Of a stretch of 64,000 bases of DNA, positions 27,383 through 36,261 are shown piece by piece. The DNA comes from JABDMH01 sp965223165 (GTDB lineage Bacteria; Bacteroidota; Bacteroidia; Chitinophagales; Saprospiraceae): contig CBDCVQ010000015.1 of the NCBI GenBank assembly GCA_965223165.1, positions 69,149-133,148 on the forward strand, read 5' to 3'. The position numbers and the translations under genes were made by a program. The notes beneath the pieces were generated by a model. The model ran no database searches. It saw nothing but the letters and a program-made list of their open reading frames with translations, and was not told the DNA's origin. Every line of letters begins with the position of its first letter. Position 1 is the first letter of the stretch.

Positions 27383-29155
27383 TCACCTGGATCGCAGACG
27401 CAGTACCTTGCGCGACAATCTCATATCACCGGCCCGGGCATGCAAGATATAGGCTCCGGGGGGCACGTGGCTCACATCCCATCGGTCCCCGCCATTCATC
27501 GCATCCGACTCCAGACGAAACGTCGGGAAGCCTCCTATCAGCGACACCAGGTCGATGCACACAGGCGCGCTAGCTCCTCGCCACCGAACGCTGAGAAGAT
27601 CTCTGTCAACGGGATTGGGTGAGACAAAGACATCAAATTCGCCCTCTACCCTAGCCGTCACCGTAGCATGGATGTGCTCATTTCCATCCAGATCGACCTC
27701 CAGCAGCCGGTAGTAGTTTACGCCGACCCAGGGAAAGCGATCCAGATATTGATAGCTGGAAAGGTCCTCCGTATAGCCGGCCGCCGTTAGGGTAGCGATG
27801 GGATCAAAGGTCAGGCCGTCTACCGATCGCTCCAACACAAAATGATCGCTATCAAACTCGGAAGCCGTCTGCCAATCCAGATGGACCGTATGGTCGATCG
27901 GTCTGGCCCCAAAATGCAACAGCTCCACCGGCAGCAGGCCTGCCGGCATATAGGAAAAATTCAGGCACTCCACATCCAGGTTTGTGATGGGCCCAGCGTT
28001 TACCGGATTCATATTGGCCGTTCCCGAGCCGGAGATATGTCCGATGCCCAGCGAATGACTCATTTCGTGGGTCATCAAATATTCGTATCCATTAGATGAG
28101 CAAAGGCAGTTGCCCACCCCGTTGTTGATCACCACATACCCGTACGCTGCATTGTTCCAGGACATGCCGTCATAGGTATGCGTGCCGCCCCACCAGAGTC
28201 CACCGAAGGCCAGGGTACCATTGCAGCCACTAAGGTCTGTGATCTCGTTGCAAGGATCGTCAAACTGAATGCCCAGCACCCGGGAGCTGAAGAAGCTGAG
28301 ATATTCCTGATCAGTAGACCCTTCTCCCGAGCAGGTGGGAACAAACGTATGATCACTCCCGCGATCGAGATAGATGCCTTGGTATTCGATGTTCATGGAG
28401 GCGATGGCATCATTGATCACGCTGGAGACCGAGGAACATTGCGGGTCCCCTGCCACATGCATCCGCACGGGCAGACCTTGACTTTCAAAATTCGTCCACC
28501 GTGGATAGGGTTCCGGCGAGCCAAGAAAAGTGCAATGAGACGGGGGGGTACCCCTGCGATGAGGTGACTGCTCCAACGGTATGTTGGACCGAGCCACGGT
28601 ACTGTTCCAAGCGACCTCCTTGGACACGTAGTCCCGCAACAATGTCAGCAGCGACTGCTTTTTGAAGACGTAGAAGGGTTCCACGGATCGACCATCCGAA
28701 CGCTCCACGATATGAAAATTGAGCGGGTCTGCGATCGGAGCCAGGACCTCTTCATCCCGCACGGTGTACAGTTGAAAGATACCATGCGACAGCATTGTCG
28801 GGCGATAGTAGTCCTCATGGGCCTCCAAGAAGAGAAGGTAGGTCTCCCCCTCCTCATACGTCGCTTCACCAAAAACCATGCGCTGGAGTTGGCCTACGAT
28901 CATTCGATGACTTTGGATATCAAATTGAGCTTCAATCTGCCCGGTCACGATCTCCCGCACCTCGAAGGCCGTTCGAAACCGCGTGACATCGGCCTGCAGC
29001 ACGGTATAGTTGGAGGTCGCTTTTGCCAGCACCACAATGGAGGTGGCGCGAGCCATTTCGCCCAGATGGGGATAGGGACGGATGGTTGTACCGCTTAAAG
29101 AACTCAGGGAGACAGAAGAGTACAACAGCGCAAAGCAGAACACTATACGATTCAT
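27383..29155 (-). CDS. Secreted zinc metalloprotease (metzincin) with T9SS-type C-terminal domain
   Basis: 590 residues with an N-terminal signal peptide (FCFALLYSSVSLSSLSG). The zinc site HEMSHSLGIGH (residues 363-373, HExxHxxGxxH) and a Met-turn-like NMNP (382) mark a matrixin-type metzincin. Eight or more Cys in the region before it suggest disulfides. From ~405 comes a fibronectin-like module (LLPVELLHF...LDWQTASEFDSDHFVLERS) common in Bacteroidota exoproteins. The C-terminus (VFVSPNPVDRDLLSVRW...GAYILHARAGDMRLSRKVLRL) has the form of a type A T9SS sorting domain. Residues ~25-170 are an uncharacterised pro-region. Predicted secreted peptidase. Confidence 0.9.
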   Translation of the reverse strand: MNRIVFCFALLYSSVSLSSLSGTTIRPYPHLGEMARATSIVVLAKATSNYTVLQADVTRFRTAFEVREIVTGQIEAQFDIQSHRMIVGQLQRMVFGEATYEEGETYLLFLEAHEDYYRPTMLSHGIFQLYTVRDEEVLAPIADPLNFHIVERSDGRSVEPFYVFKKQSLLTLLRDYVSKEVAWNSTVARSNIPLEQSPHRRGTPPSHCTFLGSPEPYPRWTNFESQGLPVRMHVAGDPQCSSVSSVINDAIASMNIEYQGIYLDRGSDHTFVPTCSGEGSTDQEYLSFFSSRVLGIQFDDPCNEITDLSGCNGTLAFGGLWWGGTHTYDGMSWNNAAYGYVVINNGVGNCLCSSNGYEYLMTHEMSHSLGIGHISGSGTANMNPVNAGPITNLDVECLNFSYMPAGLLPVELLHFGARPIDHTVHLDWQTASEFDSDHFVLERSVDGLTFDPIATLTAAGYTEDLSSYQYLDRFPWVGVNYYRLLEVDLDGNEHIHATVTARVEGEFDVFVSPNPVDRDLLSVRWRGASAPVCIDLVSLIGGFPTFRLESDAMNGGDRWDVSHVPPGAYILHARAGDMRLSRKVLRLRSR

Positions 29156-29682
29156 CTTTGGTTTTTTGGAGGTCTAATCCATAGCACAGAAAGCTATGGG
29201 GTGCAGCAACCCATCGACTCGCAGGGAGAGGAGGTATTTAACCTACCTTCAATTATCAAGCCGATATTCTAGATGGCGATACTCATCGATCAGGAGCTTG
29301 GGGCACCTCCCAAATCCGAGCAGGCTTGCTCTGAGCATGTTGATTGAAAAGTAACAAAGGCAACACTTGCCTAACCCCTATCGCACTACGAATTTCTGCT
29401 CGAAGGATCAATCATCTTGTTGTAGTAGATTCGCTAAGGCATCGGAAGAACTTGGAGAGGCATTACTTGATCATTGTAAACCGCTGGCACAGGCTGGCTC
29501 GAAGATGAGTACGGAAACGCAGGCACCAACAACTTGTAGATATCGTACAATTGCTAAACAAACATTGCCATCGAATCAAGTAACCCTCAAGTTGGTCGCG
29601 ATTTTTCTAATTTGGATATCAGTTGCAGCAACCTCTAGATTATCAAATTGAAAATTCATCATCTAAACAAACACAAGTAACC
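29156..29682. other. Long leader region before metY, no known motif recognised
   Basis: 527 bp between the divergent protease and metY. I looked for an S-box or other SAM riboswitch core and did not find one. An open frame of 94 codons at 29367-29651 has poor codon structure and no signals, so I do not call it. A weak hairpin-prone segment (GGGAGAGGAGGTA...ACCTACC) lies near 29222. Confidence 0.4.
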
Positions 29683-31005
29683 ATGTCAAATCTGAATTTC
29701 GAAACACTACAGCTCCATGCCGGCCAGGAAGAAGTGGAAGGAACCACCAGGTCACGGGCGGTGCCAATCTACCAGACAACTTCTTTCACCTTTAAGGATT
29801 CCGAGCACGGAGCCAACCTCTTTGCACTAAAAGAATTTGGCAACATCTATACCCGGATCATGAATCCGACCACCGACGTCTTTGAAAAGCGAGTGGCCGC
29901 ACTTGAGGGTGGCGTAGCTGCCCTGGCTACTGGCTCGGGACAAGCAGCTCAGTTTATTGCCCTGTCCAACATCATGGGATCTGGCGACAACTTCGTGAGC
30001 TCGTCCAACCTGTACGGAGGTAGCTACAACCAGTTTAAAGTGACTTTCAAGCGCCTGGGCATCGGGGTACGTTTTACCGATGGAGAATCTCCTGAGGATT
30101 ATGAAAAGCTGATCGACGATCGCACAAAGGCGCTTTACCTGGAGACTATTGGTAACCCCAGCTTCAACGTGCCGGATTTTGAAGCCATCGCAGAGGTGGC
30201 CAAGCGACATGACATTCCCTTGGTGGTCGACAATACCTTTGGGGCATGTGGCTACTTATTCAGGCCTTTGGAGCATGGCGCCAGCGTGGTGGTACAGAGC
30301 GCGACCAAGTGGATCGGCGGACACGGTACCTCCATCGGAGGAGTGATCGTAGATGGTGGAAACTTCAACTGGGGCAACGGCAAATTCCCACAGTTTACAG
30401 AGCCAAGCGAGGGATATCATGGCATGGTTTTCTGGGATATCTTTGGTACGGACGGACCCTTTGGCAACATCGCCTTCATTATTCGTGCCCGCGTAGAAGG
30501 CCTGCGAGACTACGGTGCATCTATGAGTCCATTTAATGCATTTCTGATGCTCCAGGGATTGGAAACCATTTCGCTGAGAGTACAGCGCACTGCCGACAAC
30601 GCTTTGGAGTTGGCCCAATGGCTGGAAGCCCATCCCAAGGTGGCATCAGTCAACTATCCAGGCCTGGCCAGCAGTCCCACACATGAGATAGCAAAGAAGT
30701 ACTTGAAGAAAGGATACGGAGGTGTTTTGTCCTTCACCATCAGAGGCAGTAAGGACAATGCGACTAAGTTTGTCGATAGCCTAAACCTAGTCAGCCACCT
30801 GGCCAATGTAGGTGACGCCAAGACCTTGATCATCCAGCCTTCAGCCACCACCCATCAGCAACTAAGTGATGCGGAGCAGCTAGCGGCGGGCGTTGAGCCG
30901 AGTCAACTCAGGATCTCCGTGGGTATTGAGCACATCGATGACATCAAGGACGATCTCGAGCAGGCGTTTGCTCAGATAGGCGTAGAAGAGCCCAGCATGG
31001 CTTGA
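29683..31005 (+). CDS. metY: O-acetylhomoserine sulfhydrylase (MetY, PLP-dependent)
   Basis: 440 residues. Cys/Met-metabolism PLP family: FETLQLHAGQ at the N-terminus, NPTTDVFEKRVAALEGG, VDNTFGACGYLFRP, and the PLP Lys in QSATKWIGGHG (Lys ~209). The long insertion after the active site (WGNGKFPQFTEPSEGYHGMVFWDIFG) separates MetY from MetB/MetC. It forms homocysteine from O-acetylhomoserine and sulfide. The ATG at 29683 is chosen because the preceding 20 codons of the open frame do not fit the family. A strong terminator follows. Confidence 0.95.
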   Translation: MSNLNFETLQLHAGQEEVEGTTRSRAVPIYQTTSFTFKDSEHGANLFALKEFGNIYTRIMNPTTDVFEKRVAALEGGVAALATGSGQAAQFIALSNIMGSGDNFVSSSNLYGGSYNQFKVTFKRLGIGVRFTDGESPEDYEKLIDDRTKALYLETIGNPSFNVPDFEAIAEVAKRHDIPLVVDNTFGACGYLFRPLEHGASVVVQSATKWIGGHGTSIGGVIVDGGNFNWGNGKFPQFTEPSEGYHGMVFWDIFGTDGPFGNIAFIIRARVEGLRDYGASMSPFNAFLMLQGLETISLRVQRTADNALELAQWLEAHPKVASVNYPGLASSPTHEIAKKYLKKGYGGVLSFTIRGSKDNATKFVDSLNLVSHLANVGDAKTLIIQPSATTHQQLSDAEQLAAGVEPSQLRISVGIEHIDDIKDDLEQAFAQIGVEEPSMA

Positions 31006-31034
31006 TTCGCCAGCGACGCCAATAAAACATAGCA

Positions 31035-31066
31035 AAAGAGGTGCCTCCATCTGGGAGCACCTCTTT
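31035..31066. terminator. Bidirectional intrinsic terminator
   Basis: AAAGAGGTGC and GCACCTCTTT form a perfect 10-bp stem with a small GC-rich extension (CTCC/GGGA region). It is A-rich before and T-rich after, so it can serve metY (plus) and the converging propeller gene (minus). Confidence 0.85.
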
Positions 31067-31106
31067 CCATTTATAGTTATCTGGTTGTCAGCGAAATCGT
31101 CCCTTC

Positions 31107-32150
31107 CTATACCCTTTCTAGTTTGATGGGATAGGTCTGGTCGGCATTCCACTGGCAGATATAAACGTTCTTGTCTTCGTCAATGCATACGTCGTGACAA
31201 TGCTTGAAGAGAGCCTCCTCTTGTAGCATCAGCTGCAACTTGCCCTTCTTATAACGCGGCTTAGATCCGCCTGGATTGGAGATTACCTTGTTGTGTTTGT
31301 CCAGGATGGTGACAAATCCCGAATTAGGCGTGCGGTTGAGGTACTTCAGTCGCGACCAGCACACGCCCGCATAGAGGTTGTCATCATCGATGACGGGGCG
31401 GCAAACAAAGGCCCCCGGCAGGAAGATGGTCGACAGGTACTTGCCGTCCAGGGTAAATCGCTTGAACGAATTGTGCGATCGTGAAGTGACCAGGAGGGTG
31501 GGGCTACCCGACCGAACATCGATACAGACCCCGTGGGCCGTCTGAAACTGGTCATCGGCATCACCTCTACCGCCAAACTTTCGGATAAACTCGCCCTTGG
31601 CGCTGTACTGCAGTACATATTGTGAGCCGTAACCGTCCGCCACGTAGATGTCTCCATTCGGCCCGATGGCTGTCTCCGTCGGTACAAAGCGATCGTCTTC
31701 TTTGTAGGCGCCCTCCTTAGACGGGTGCTCGATCCGCAGCAGCTCCTTACCGTCGGTGGTGGTCTTTATGACCGCCCCTGCCGTATCGCTGATAAAGAGA
31801 AAATCCTCGCCTCCCTCCTTCCAGAGTGTCAGACCATGTCCGCCATTGTAGGTAGTGCCCCAACTGTCCAGCAATTTGCCCGACTTGTCGTAGATCAGGA
31901 TGTTGTTTTTGGTTTCATCCCCCACCATGATAAGTCGGCCTTTGGAGTCCATCACCATCTCATGACAGTTCTTGACCGGTGTTTTGGCTGGATCCAAGTC
32001 GCCCCATGCCTTATGGACTCGATAGGTAAATTTTCCATGCCCGATAACGCCGTCGGCCAGTGCCGGCTTGCTTGCCTTGATATGAAATGGGGCCACGGCG
32101 ACACCCGCTCCCAGAGCCAGCGATCTTCTGGTAAATTCTCTTCGTCTCAT
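31107..32150 (-). CDS. Exported six-bladed beta-propeller (NHL-type) protein
   Basis: About 347 residues from MRRREFTRRSLALGAGVAVAP, which looks like a twin-arginine-type signal (an ATG further upstream adds 21 residues). The body is NHL/SMP-30-like blades: NCHEMVMDSKGRLIMVGDETKNNILIYDKSGKLLDSWG, TAIGPNGDIYVADGYGSQYVLQYSAKGEFIRKFG, HGVCIDVRSGSPTLLVTSRSHNSFKRF, CHDVCIDEDKNVYICQWN. Such propellers often bind sugars or act as lyases/lactonases. It lies 31 bp after a DUF1501 gene and is probably the last gene of that operon. Confidence 0.85.
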   Translation of the reverse strand: MRRREFTRRSLALGAGVAVAPFHIKASKPALADGVIGHGKFTYRVHKAWGDLDPAKTPVKNCHEMVMDSKGRLIMVGDETKNNILIYDKSGKLLDSWGTTYNGGHGLTLWKEGGEDFLFISDTAGAVIKTTTDGKELLRIEHPSKEGAYKEDDRFVPTETAIGPNGDIYVADGYGSQYVLQYSAKGEFIRKFGGRGDADDQFQTAHGVCIDVRSGSPTLLVTSRSHNSFKRFTLDGKYLSTIFLPGAFVCRPVIDDDNLYAGVCWSRLKYLNRTPNSGFVTILDKHNKVISNPGGSKPRYKKGKLQLMLQEEALFKHCHDVCIDEDKNVYICQWNADQTYPIKLERV

Positions 32151-32181
32151 TTGATTTTGATCTAGTTTTTGTAAGCTCAAA

Positions 32182-33681
32182 TTATGCAATGATATCGTGG
32201 ACGACGTGCCCATGCACGTCCGTAAGGCGAAAGTCTCGACCCTGAAATCGGTAGGTCAGCTTCTCATGATCGATACCGAGCTGGTGCAACAACGTAGCCT
32301 GTAGATCATGCACGTGCACCCGGTCTTTGATGCCGGAATAGCCGATCTCATCCGTCTCGCCAAAGCTAAATCCCTGCTTCATGCCGCCTCCGGTCATCCA
32401 CATCGTAAAAGCTTCGATGTGATGGTCCCTGCCGGCGAATGGATTGGACACACCGCCCCGATTTTCCAGCATGGGGGTTCGGCCAAATTCGCCCCCCCAG
32501 ATCACCAGCGTATCGTCCAGCATACCTCGCTGCTTAAGGTCAATGATCAAGGCAGTCATCGCCTGATCCACTTCCAGGCACCGCTTGACAAATCCGTCGT
32601 TGAGGGATTCAAAGGCGTTGCTCCCATGCGAATCCCATCCTCGGTGAAACAGCTGGATGAACCGCACGTCTCGCTCGGCCAGTCGACGTGCCAAGAGGCA
32701 GTTATTGGCAAAGGATGTCTGCCCGGGCTTTGTCCCATATAAATCATGGATGTAGGCCGGCTCCTGCGAAATATCCATCACCTCCGGCACGGTCATCTGC
32801 ATCTTAAAAGCCATCTCGTACTGCGAGATTCGAGTGATGATCTCGGGATCTTGCACCTCCTCATAGCGATGCTGATTGATCTGATTGATGGCATCGATGG
32901 TCTGGCGTCGAATCTCCCGGTCCATGGTCTTGGGATTCTGTACATATAGCACTGGCTCACCGGCCGAGCGACATTGCACCCCCTGAAATACGGAAGGCAG
33001 AAAACCCGGGCCCCAAAGACTCTTGCCGGCGCTGGGGGCCGACTGACCGGAGACCAAGACGACAAATCCCGGTAGTTCGCTGTTGACCGATCCCAATCCG
33101 TACGTCACCCAGGCGCCCATACTCGGACGTCCCTGTCGTCCGTGACCGCTGTGCATAAAGAGCTGCGCAGGCGCATGATTAAACTCGTCGGTATGCAGTG
33201 CCCGCACAAAACACACATCATCCACCACCTTGGTAAAGTGGGGCAACCGGTTGGACACAAAAGATCCCGTCTCGCCATACTGCTGGAAGGTAGTCTGATG
33301 GCCCAGCATCTTGGGCACCCCTTCGATAAAGGCAAATCGCTTGCCCTCGAGCAGCGACGGTGGGCAGTCCTTACTATTCAGTTGGTTAAGCAGCGGCTTG
33401 AATTCGAATGTCTCCAATTGCGAGGGGGCACCCGCCATGTGGAGAAAAATGATGCGTTTGGCCCGTGCCAGTTGCCCGGATAATCGAGGCCTAAGCGGAT
33501 CAGCTAGATCCACATCGGGTGCTGTCCCTAGCAGCTCGGCAGGTTGATCGCAGCCCAAAAAGTTGGCCAGTGCCACGGCCCCCAGACTGAGACCTCCGGC
33601 GCGCAAAAACTGTCGCCGGGACAGATCCTGTTGTTGTAGATCTACCAACTCACGCATCAGATTTTTCCTTTGCCTACTCAT
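32182..33681 (-). CDS. DUF1501 domain-containing exported protein
   Basis: About 499 residues (alternative ATGs at 33699 and 33657). The N-terminal TAT-type signal is LSRRQFLRAGGLSLGAVALANFLG. The DUF1501 body has sulfatase-like features: RIIFLHMAGAPSQLETFEFKP, HTDEFNHAPAQLFMHSGHGRQGRPSMGAWVTYGLGS, LIQLFHRGWDSHGSN, VIWGGEFGRTPM, GRDHHIEAFTMWMTGGG. The family is related to alkaline-phosphatase-like enzymes but its reaction is unknown. It overlaps or abuts the upstream DUF1553 gene, the partner it is nearly always found with. Confidence 0.93.
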   Translation of the reverse strand: MSRQRKNLMRELVDLQQQDLSRRQFLRAGGLSLGAVALANFLGCDQPAELLGTAPDVDLADPLRPRLSGQLARAKRIIFLHMAGAPSQLETFEFKPLLNQLNSKDCPPSLLEGKRFAFIEGVPKMLGHQTTFQQYGETGSFVSNRLPHFTKVVDDVCFVRALHTDEFNHAPAQLFMHSGHGRQGRPSMGAWVTYGLGSVNSELPGFVVLVSGQSAPSAGKSLWGPGFLPSVFQGVQCRSAGEPVLYVQNPKTMDREIRRQTIDAINQINQHRYEEVQDPEIITRISQYEMAFKMQMTVPEVMDISQEPAYIHDLYGTKPGQTSFANNCLLARRLAERDVRFIQLFHRGWDSHGSNAFESLNDGFVKRCLEVDQAMTALIIDLKQRGMLDDTLVIWGGEFGRTPMLENRGGVSNPFAGRDHHIEAFTMWMTGGGMKQGFSFGETDEIGYSGIKDRVHVHDLQATLLHQLGIDHEKLTYRFQGRDFRLTDVHGHVVHDIIA

Positions 33682-35998
33682 TGACCAGTACTTCGTCAAG
33701 ATTTAAAATCACATTGGCCACGGTCGTCATGGCCAGATCTCTCGCCTGATCGGGGCCGCTGGCGATAGAGCTTCGTTCTGCCTCCAGATAGCTGGCCAGG
33801 GCGCGATCAAACTGTTGCACCAGCGCCTCAAGCACCGGAGGCTTGGGTTGCCGAAGCAAGACCCGCTGGTACATCTTGGCGATGGCCCTACTCGCATCCG
33901 GGTCTTGTGCGGCTCCGTAGTCGGCCAGCGCCTCGGCGGCTTCCACATATACGGTATCGTTGAGCGTGGTGAGCGCTTGCAGTGGCGTATTGGTGGTGAT
34001 ACGACGAGACACACACAACTCTTTGCTCGGACTGTCAAACGTGATGAGCGACGGATACGGGCTCGATTTGCGCCAGAAAGTATACAGGGCGCGGCGATAT
34101 CGGTCTTCGCCGGTGCTCTCTCTCCATTGCATCACGTTTCGTATCACCTGCCAGACACCCTCGGGCTGGGGAGGCATCACGCTGGGGCCGTACATCTTAT
34201 CCGAGAGCAGGCCGGCGACCGCCAGGGCCTGGTCACGGACCTGCTCGGCGGTAAGGCGTTTTCTTGTCATCCGGGCCAGATACTGATTATGGGGATCCAG
34301 CTCTCGTTGGCGCTCCGTCATCACCGACGACCGTTGATACGCGTCGGACAGGACGATTAATTTCATCAGGGCCTTCACATCCCAGTGCAGCACGTCCTTA
34401 AACTGCAAGGCCAGCCAGTCCAGCAGCGCCGGATGGGTGGGCTTGGATCCCATGGTTCCAAAATCCTCTAAGGTCTCCACGATACCCCGCCCAAAGAACA
34501 TAGACCAAAATCGATTGACGGCCACGCGTGCGGTGAGCGGGTTTTCGTCACTGACCAACCATTGTGCCAGATCAAGTCGAGTGATGCCTTCCGCGCCTGC
34601 CTGTAACTCCGGCATACTCTGAGGCACATCGGGCTGTACCTCCTTGCCATGCACTAGCCAGTTGCCCCGCTCAAACACGAAAGATTGTCGGGACGAATCC
34701 GCTGGCAAATCCCGCATGATGGGTGTCGGCACCGTCCGGATCTCTCGAAGGATCGACTGGTCAGATGGAGCAAGGCTGGGTAGGGACAAGAGTTCATCTC
34801 GCACGGACGCCAAGTCCCGGCTGTCAGTCGAGGTCACCCGCATCCCATGCTCGGCGGCTAAGCGGCGGATCTCCTGCTTGTCCAACTCGGAAAAGCTCCG
34901 GAAGTGCGGCTTCTCGTGTCGCAGGTCGGCGTCCCTCGTGTTGTTGAAGAATGCGTAGAGATGATAATAGTCCTCATGCATCAGCGGATCGTAGGGATGA
35001 CTGTGACACTGTACACAACTCATGGTCGAAGCCTGCCATACCTCCCAGGTGGTATTGACCCGATCCAATACGGCTGCCACCCTAAATTCTTCATCGTCCG
35101 TGCCGCCCTCGTCGTTGGTCATGGTGTTGCGATGGAAGGCCGTGGCCAGTAAATCAAACTCGGTCGGCTCTGGCAGCAGGTCGCCCGCCAGCTGCTTAAC
35201 CGTAAACTCATCGAAGGGGACATTCTGGTTAAACGCCTGAATGAGCCAATCCCGGTATCGCCAGATACTCCGATAGGGATCCTTCTGATAGCCTTGCGAA
35301 TCTCCGTACCGAGCCAGGTCCATCCACAGGCTCGCCCAACGCTCACCAAAGCGCGGATCCTCCAACAGCAGATCCACACGTGCTTCGTAGGCCAGGGCAC
35401 TTTCATCGCTCAGGTAGGATGCCAACTCTTCCTGGGAGGGAGGCAAGCCGATCAAATCCAAATAAAGCCTCCGAAGCAGTGTCAGCCGATCCGCACGCTC
35501 ATTGGCCACCAGACCTATCTCGTCTAACTTGCTGTTTATAAATACATCAATGGTGTTTGTCTCAAGCAATACTTCATCATCTGGCAACACATAAGCCCAG
35601 TGTTTTTCCCATGCGCCCCCTTGCTTGATCCACCGGCGTAGGGTCTTGATTTCCTTTTTGGAAAGTGCATTGCCTTCGGGAGGCATACGAAGCTCCACAT
35701 CCTCATGCGTGACCCGATGTATCAGGGCACTTCTTTCCGGATGGCCCGCTACGAGGGCGTAGTCACCGCTTTCTCCCTGCTTGAAGGCTACTTCTTCAGT
35801 AAGAAAACTGATGCCCCCCTGCTGCTTGACCCCACCATGACACTTCAGGCAGTGGTTGTTGAGGATCGGTCGTACGTCTTCGTTGAAGTCTATGTGGTCT
35901 GCTCGGTAGGAGGAAAGCCCCAAGTAGAGCAGCAACGCGACGGCCACGGCACCTGCCACCTTGAACGCGGTATATGCACTAACTGATGAGAATTGCAA
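33674..35998 (-). CDS. PSD1 / DUF1549-DUF1553 protein with planctomycete-type cytochrome c domain
   Basis: 774 residues. An N-terminal hydrophobic anchor is followed by a planctomycete-type cytochrome c module with the haem motif CLKCHGG (CxxCH) near residue 50. DUF1549 comes next (IDVFINSKLDEIGL..., LRRLYLDLIGLPPS, FGERWASLWMDLARYGDSQGY, NQNVPFDEFTVKQLAGDLLP), then DUF1553 (LAQWLVSDENPLTARVAVNRFWSMFFGRGIVET, RMTRKRLTAEQVRDQALAVAGLLS). A second CxxCH (CVQCHSHPYDP) lies centrally. Exported and membrane-tethered, with DUF1501 next door; the pair is linked to polysaccharide breakdown in Planctomycetota and some Bacteroidota, function unproven. Confidence 0.94.
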   Translation of the reverse strand: MQFSSVSAYTAFKVAGAVAVALLLYLGLSSYRADHIDFNEDVRPILNNHCLKCHGGVKQQGGISFLTEEVAFKQGESGDYALVAGHPERSALIHRVTHEDVELRMPPEGNALSKKEIKTLRRWIKQGGAWEKHWAYVLPDDEVLLETNTIDVFINSKLDEIGLVANERADRLTLLRRLYLDLIGLPPSQEELASYLSDESALAYEARVDLLLEDPRFGERWASLWMDLARYGDSQGYQKDPYRSIWRYRDWLIQAFNQNVPFDEFTVKQLAGDLLPEPTEFDLLATAFHRNTMTNDEGGTDDEEFRVAAVLDRVNTTWEVWQASTMSCVQCHSHPYDPLMHEDYYHLYAFFNNTRDADLRHEKPHFRSFSELDKQEIRRLAAEHGMRVTSTDSRDLASVRDELLSLPSLAPSDQSILREIRTVPTPIMRDLPADSSRQSFVFERGNWLVHGKEVQPDVPQSMPELQAGAEGITRLDLAQWLVSDENPLTARVAVNRFWSMFFGRGIVETLEDFGTMGSKPTHPALLDWLALQFKDVLHWDVKALMKLIVLSDAYQRSSVMTERQRELDPHNQYLARMTRKRLTAEQVRDQALAVAGLLSDKMYGPSVMPPQPEGVWQVIRNVMQWRESTGEDRYRRALYTFWRKSSPYPSLITFDSPSKELCVSRRITTNTPLQALTTLNDTVYVEAAEALADYGAAQDPDASRAIAKMYQRVLLRQPKPPVLEALVQQFDRALASYLEAERSSIASGPDQARDLAMTTVANVILNLDEVLVNE

Positions 35999-36130
35999 GA
36001 CTTACAGCAACTGTGATGGAAAATGTGAAGCCCCTAAAATACGACTTCAGGCAGTATTGTGATACGATGATGCGTCTCGAATGGGACAAAAAAAGGGCCG
36101 CACCTACGTGGCACAGCCTCCTGATTCTGG

Positions 36131-36203
<73 letters not shown>

Positions 36204-36261
36204 ATCGGCATCTTCTCTTGCGAAAATGGAATGCAAATATATAAAAAGATCAATTTTGCCA

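Noticed and set aside
29367..29651. 94-codon open frame and possible SAM riboswitch before metY
   Set aside because: The frame lacks coding character and I could not match an S-box or other SAM-riboswitch core by eye; a covariance-model search would decide.
33674..35998. Planctomycete contamination of the assembly
   Set aside because: The genes are embedded among Bacteroidota-type genes and the family is known in other phyla; no compositional break was obvious.
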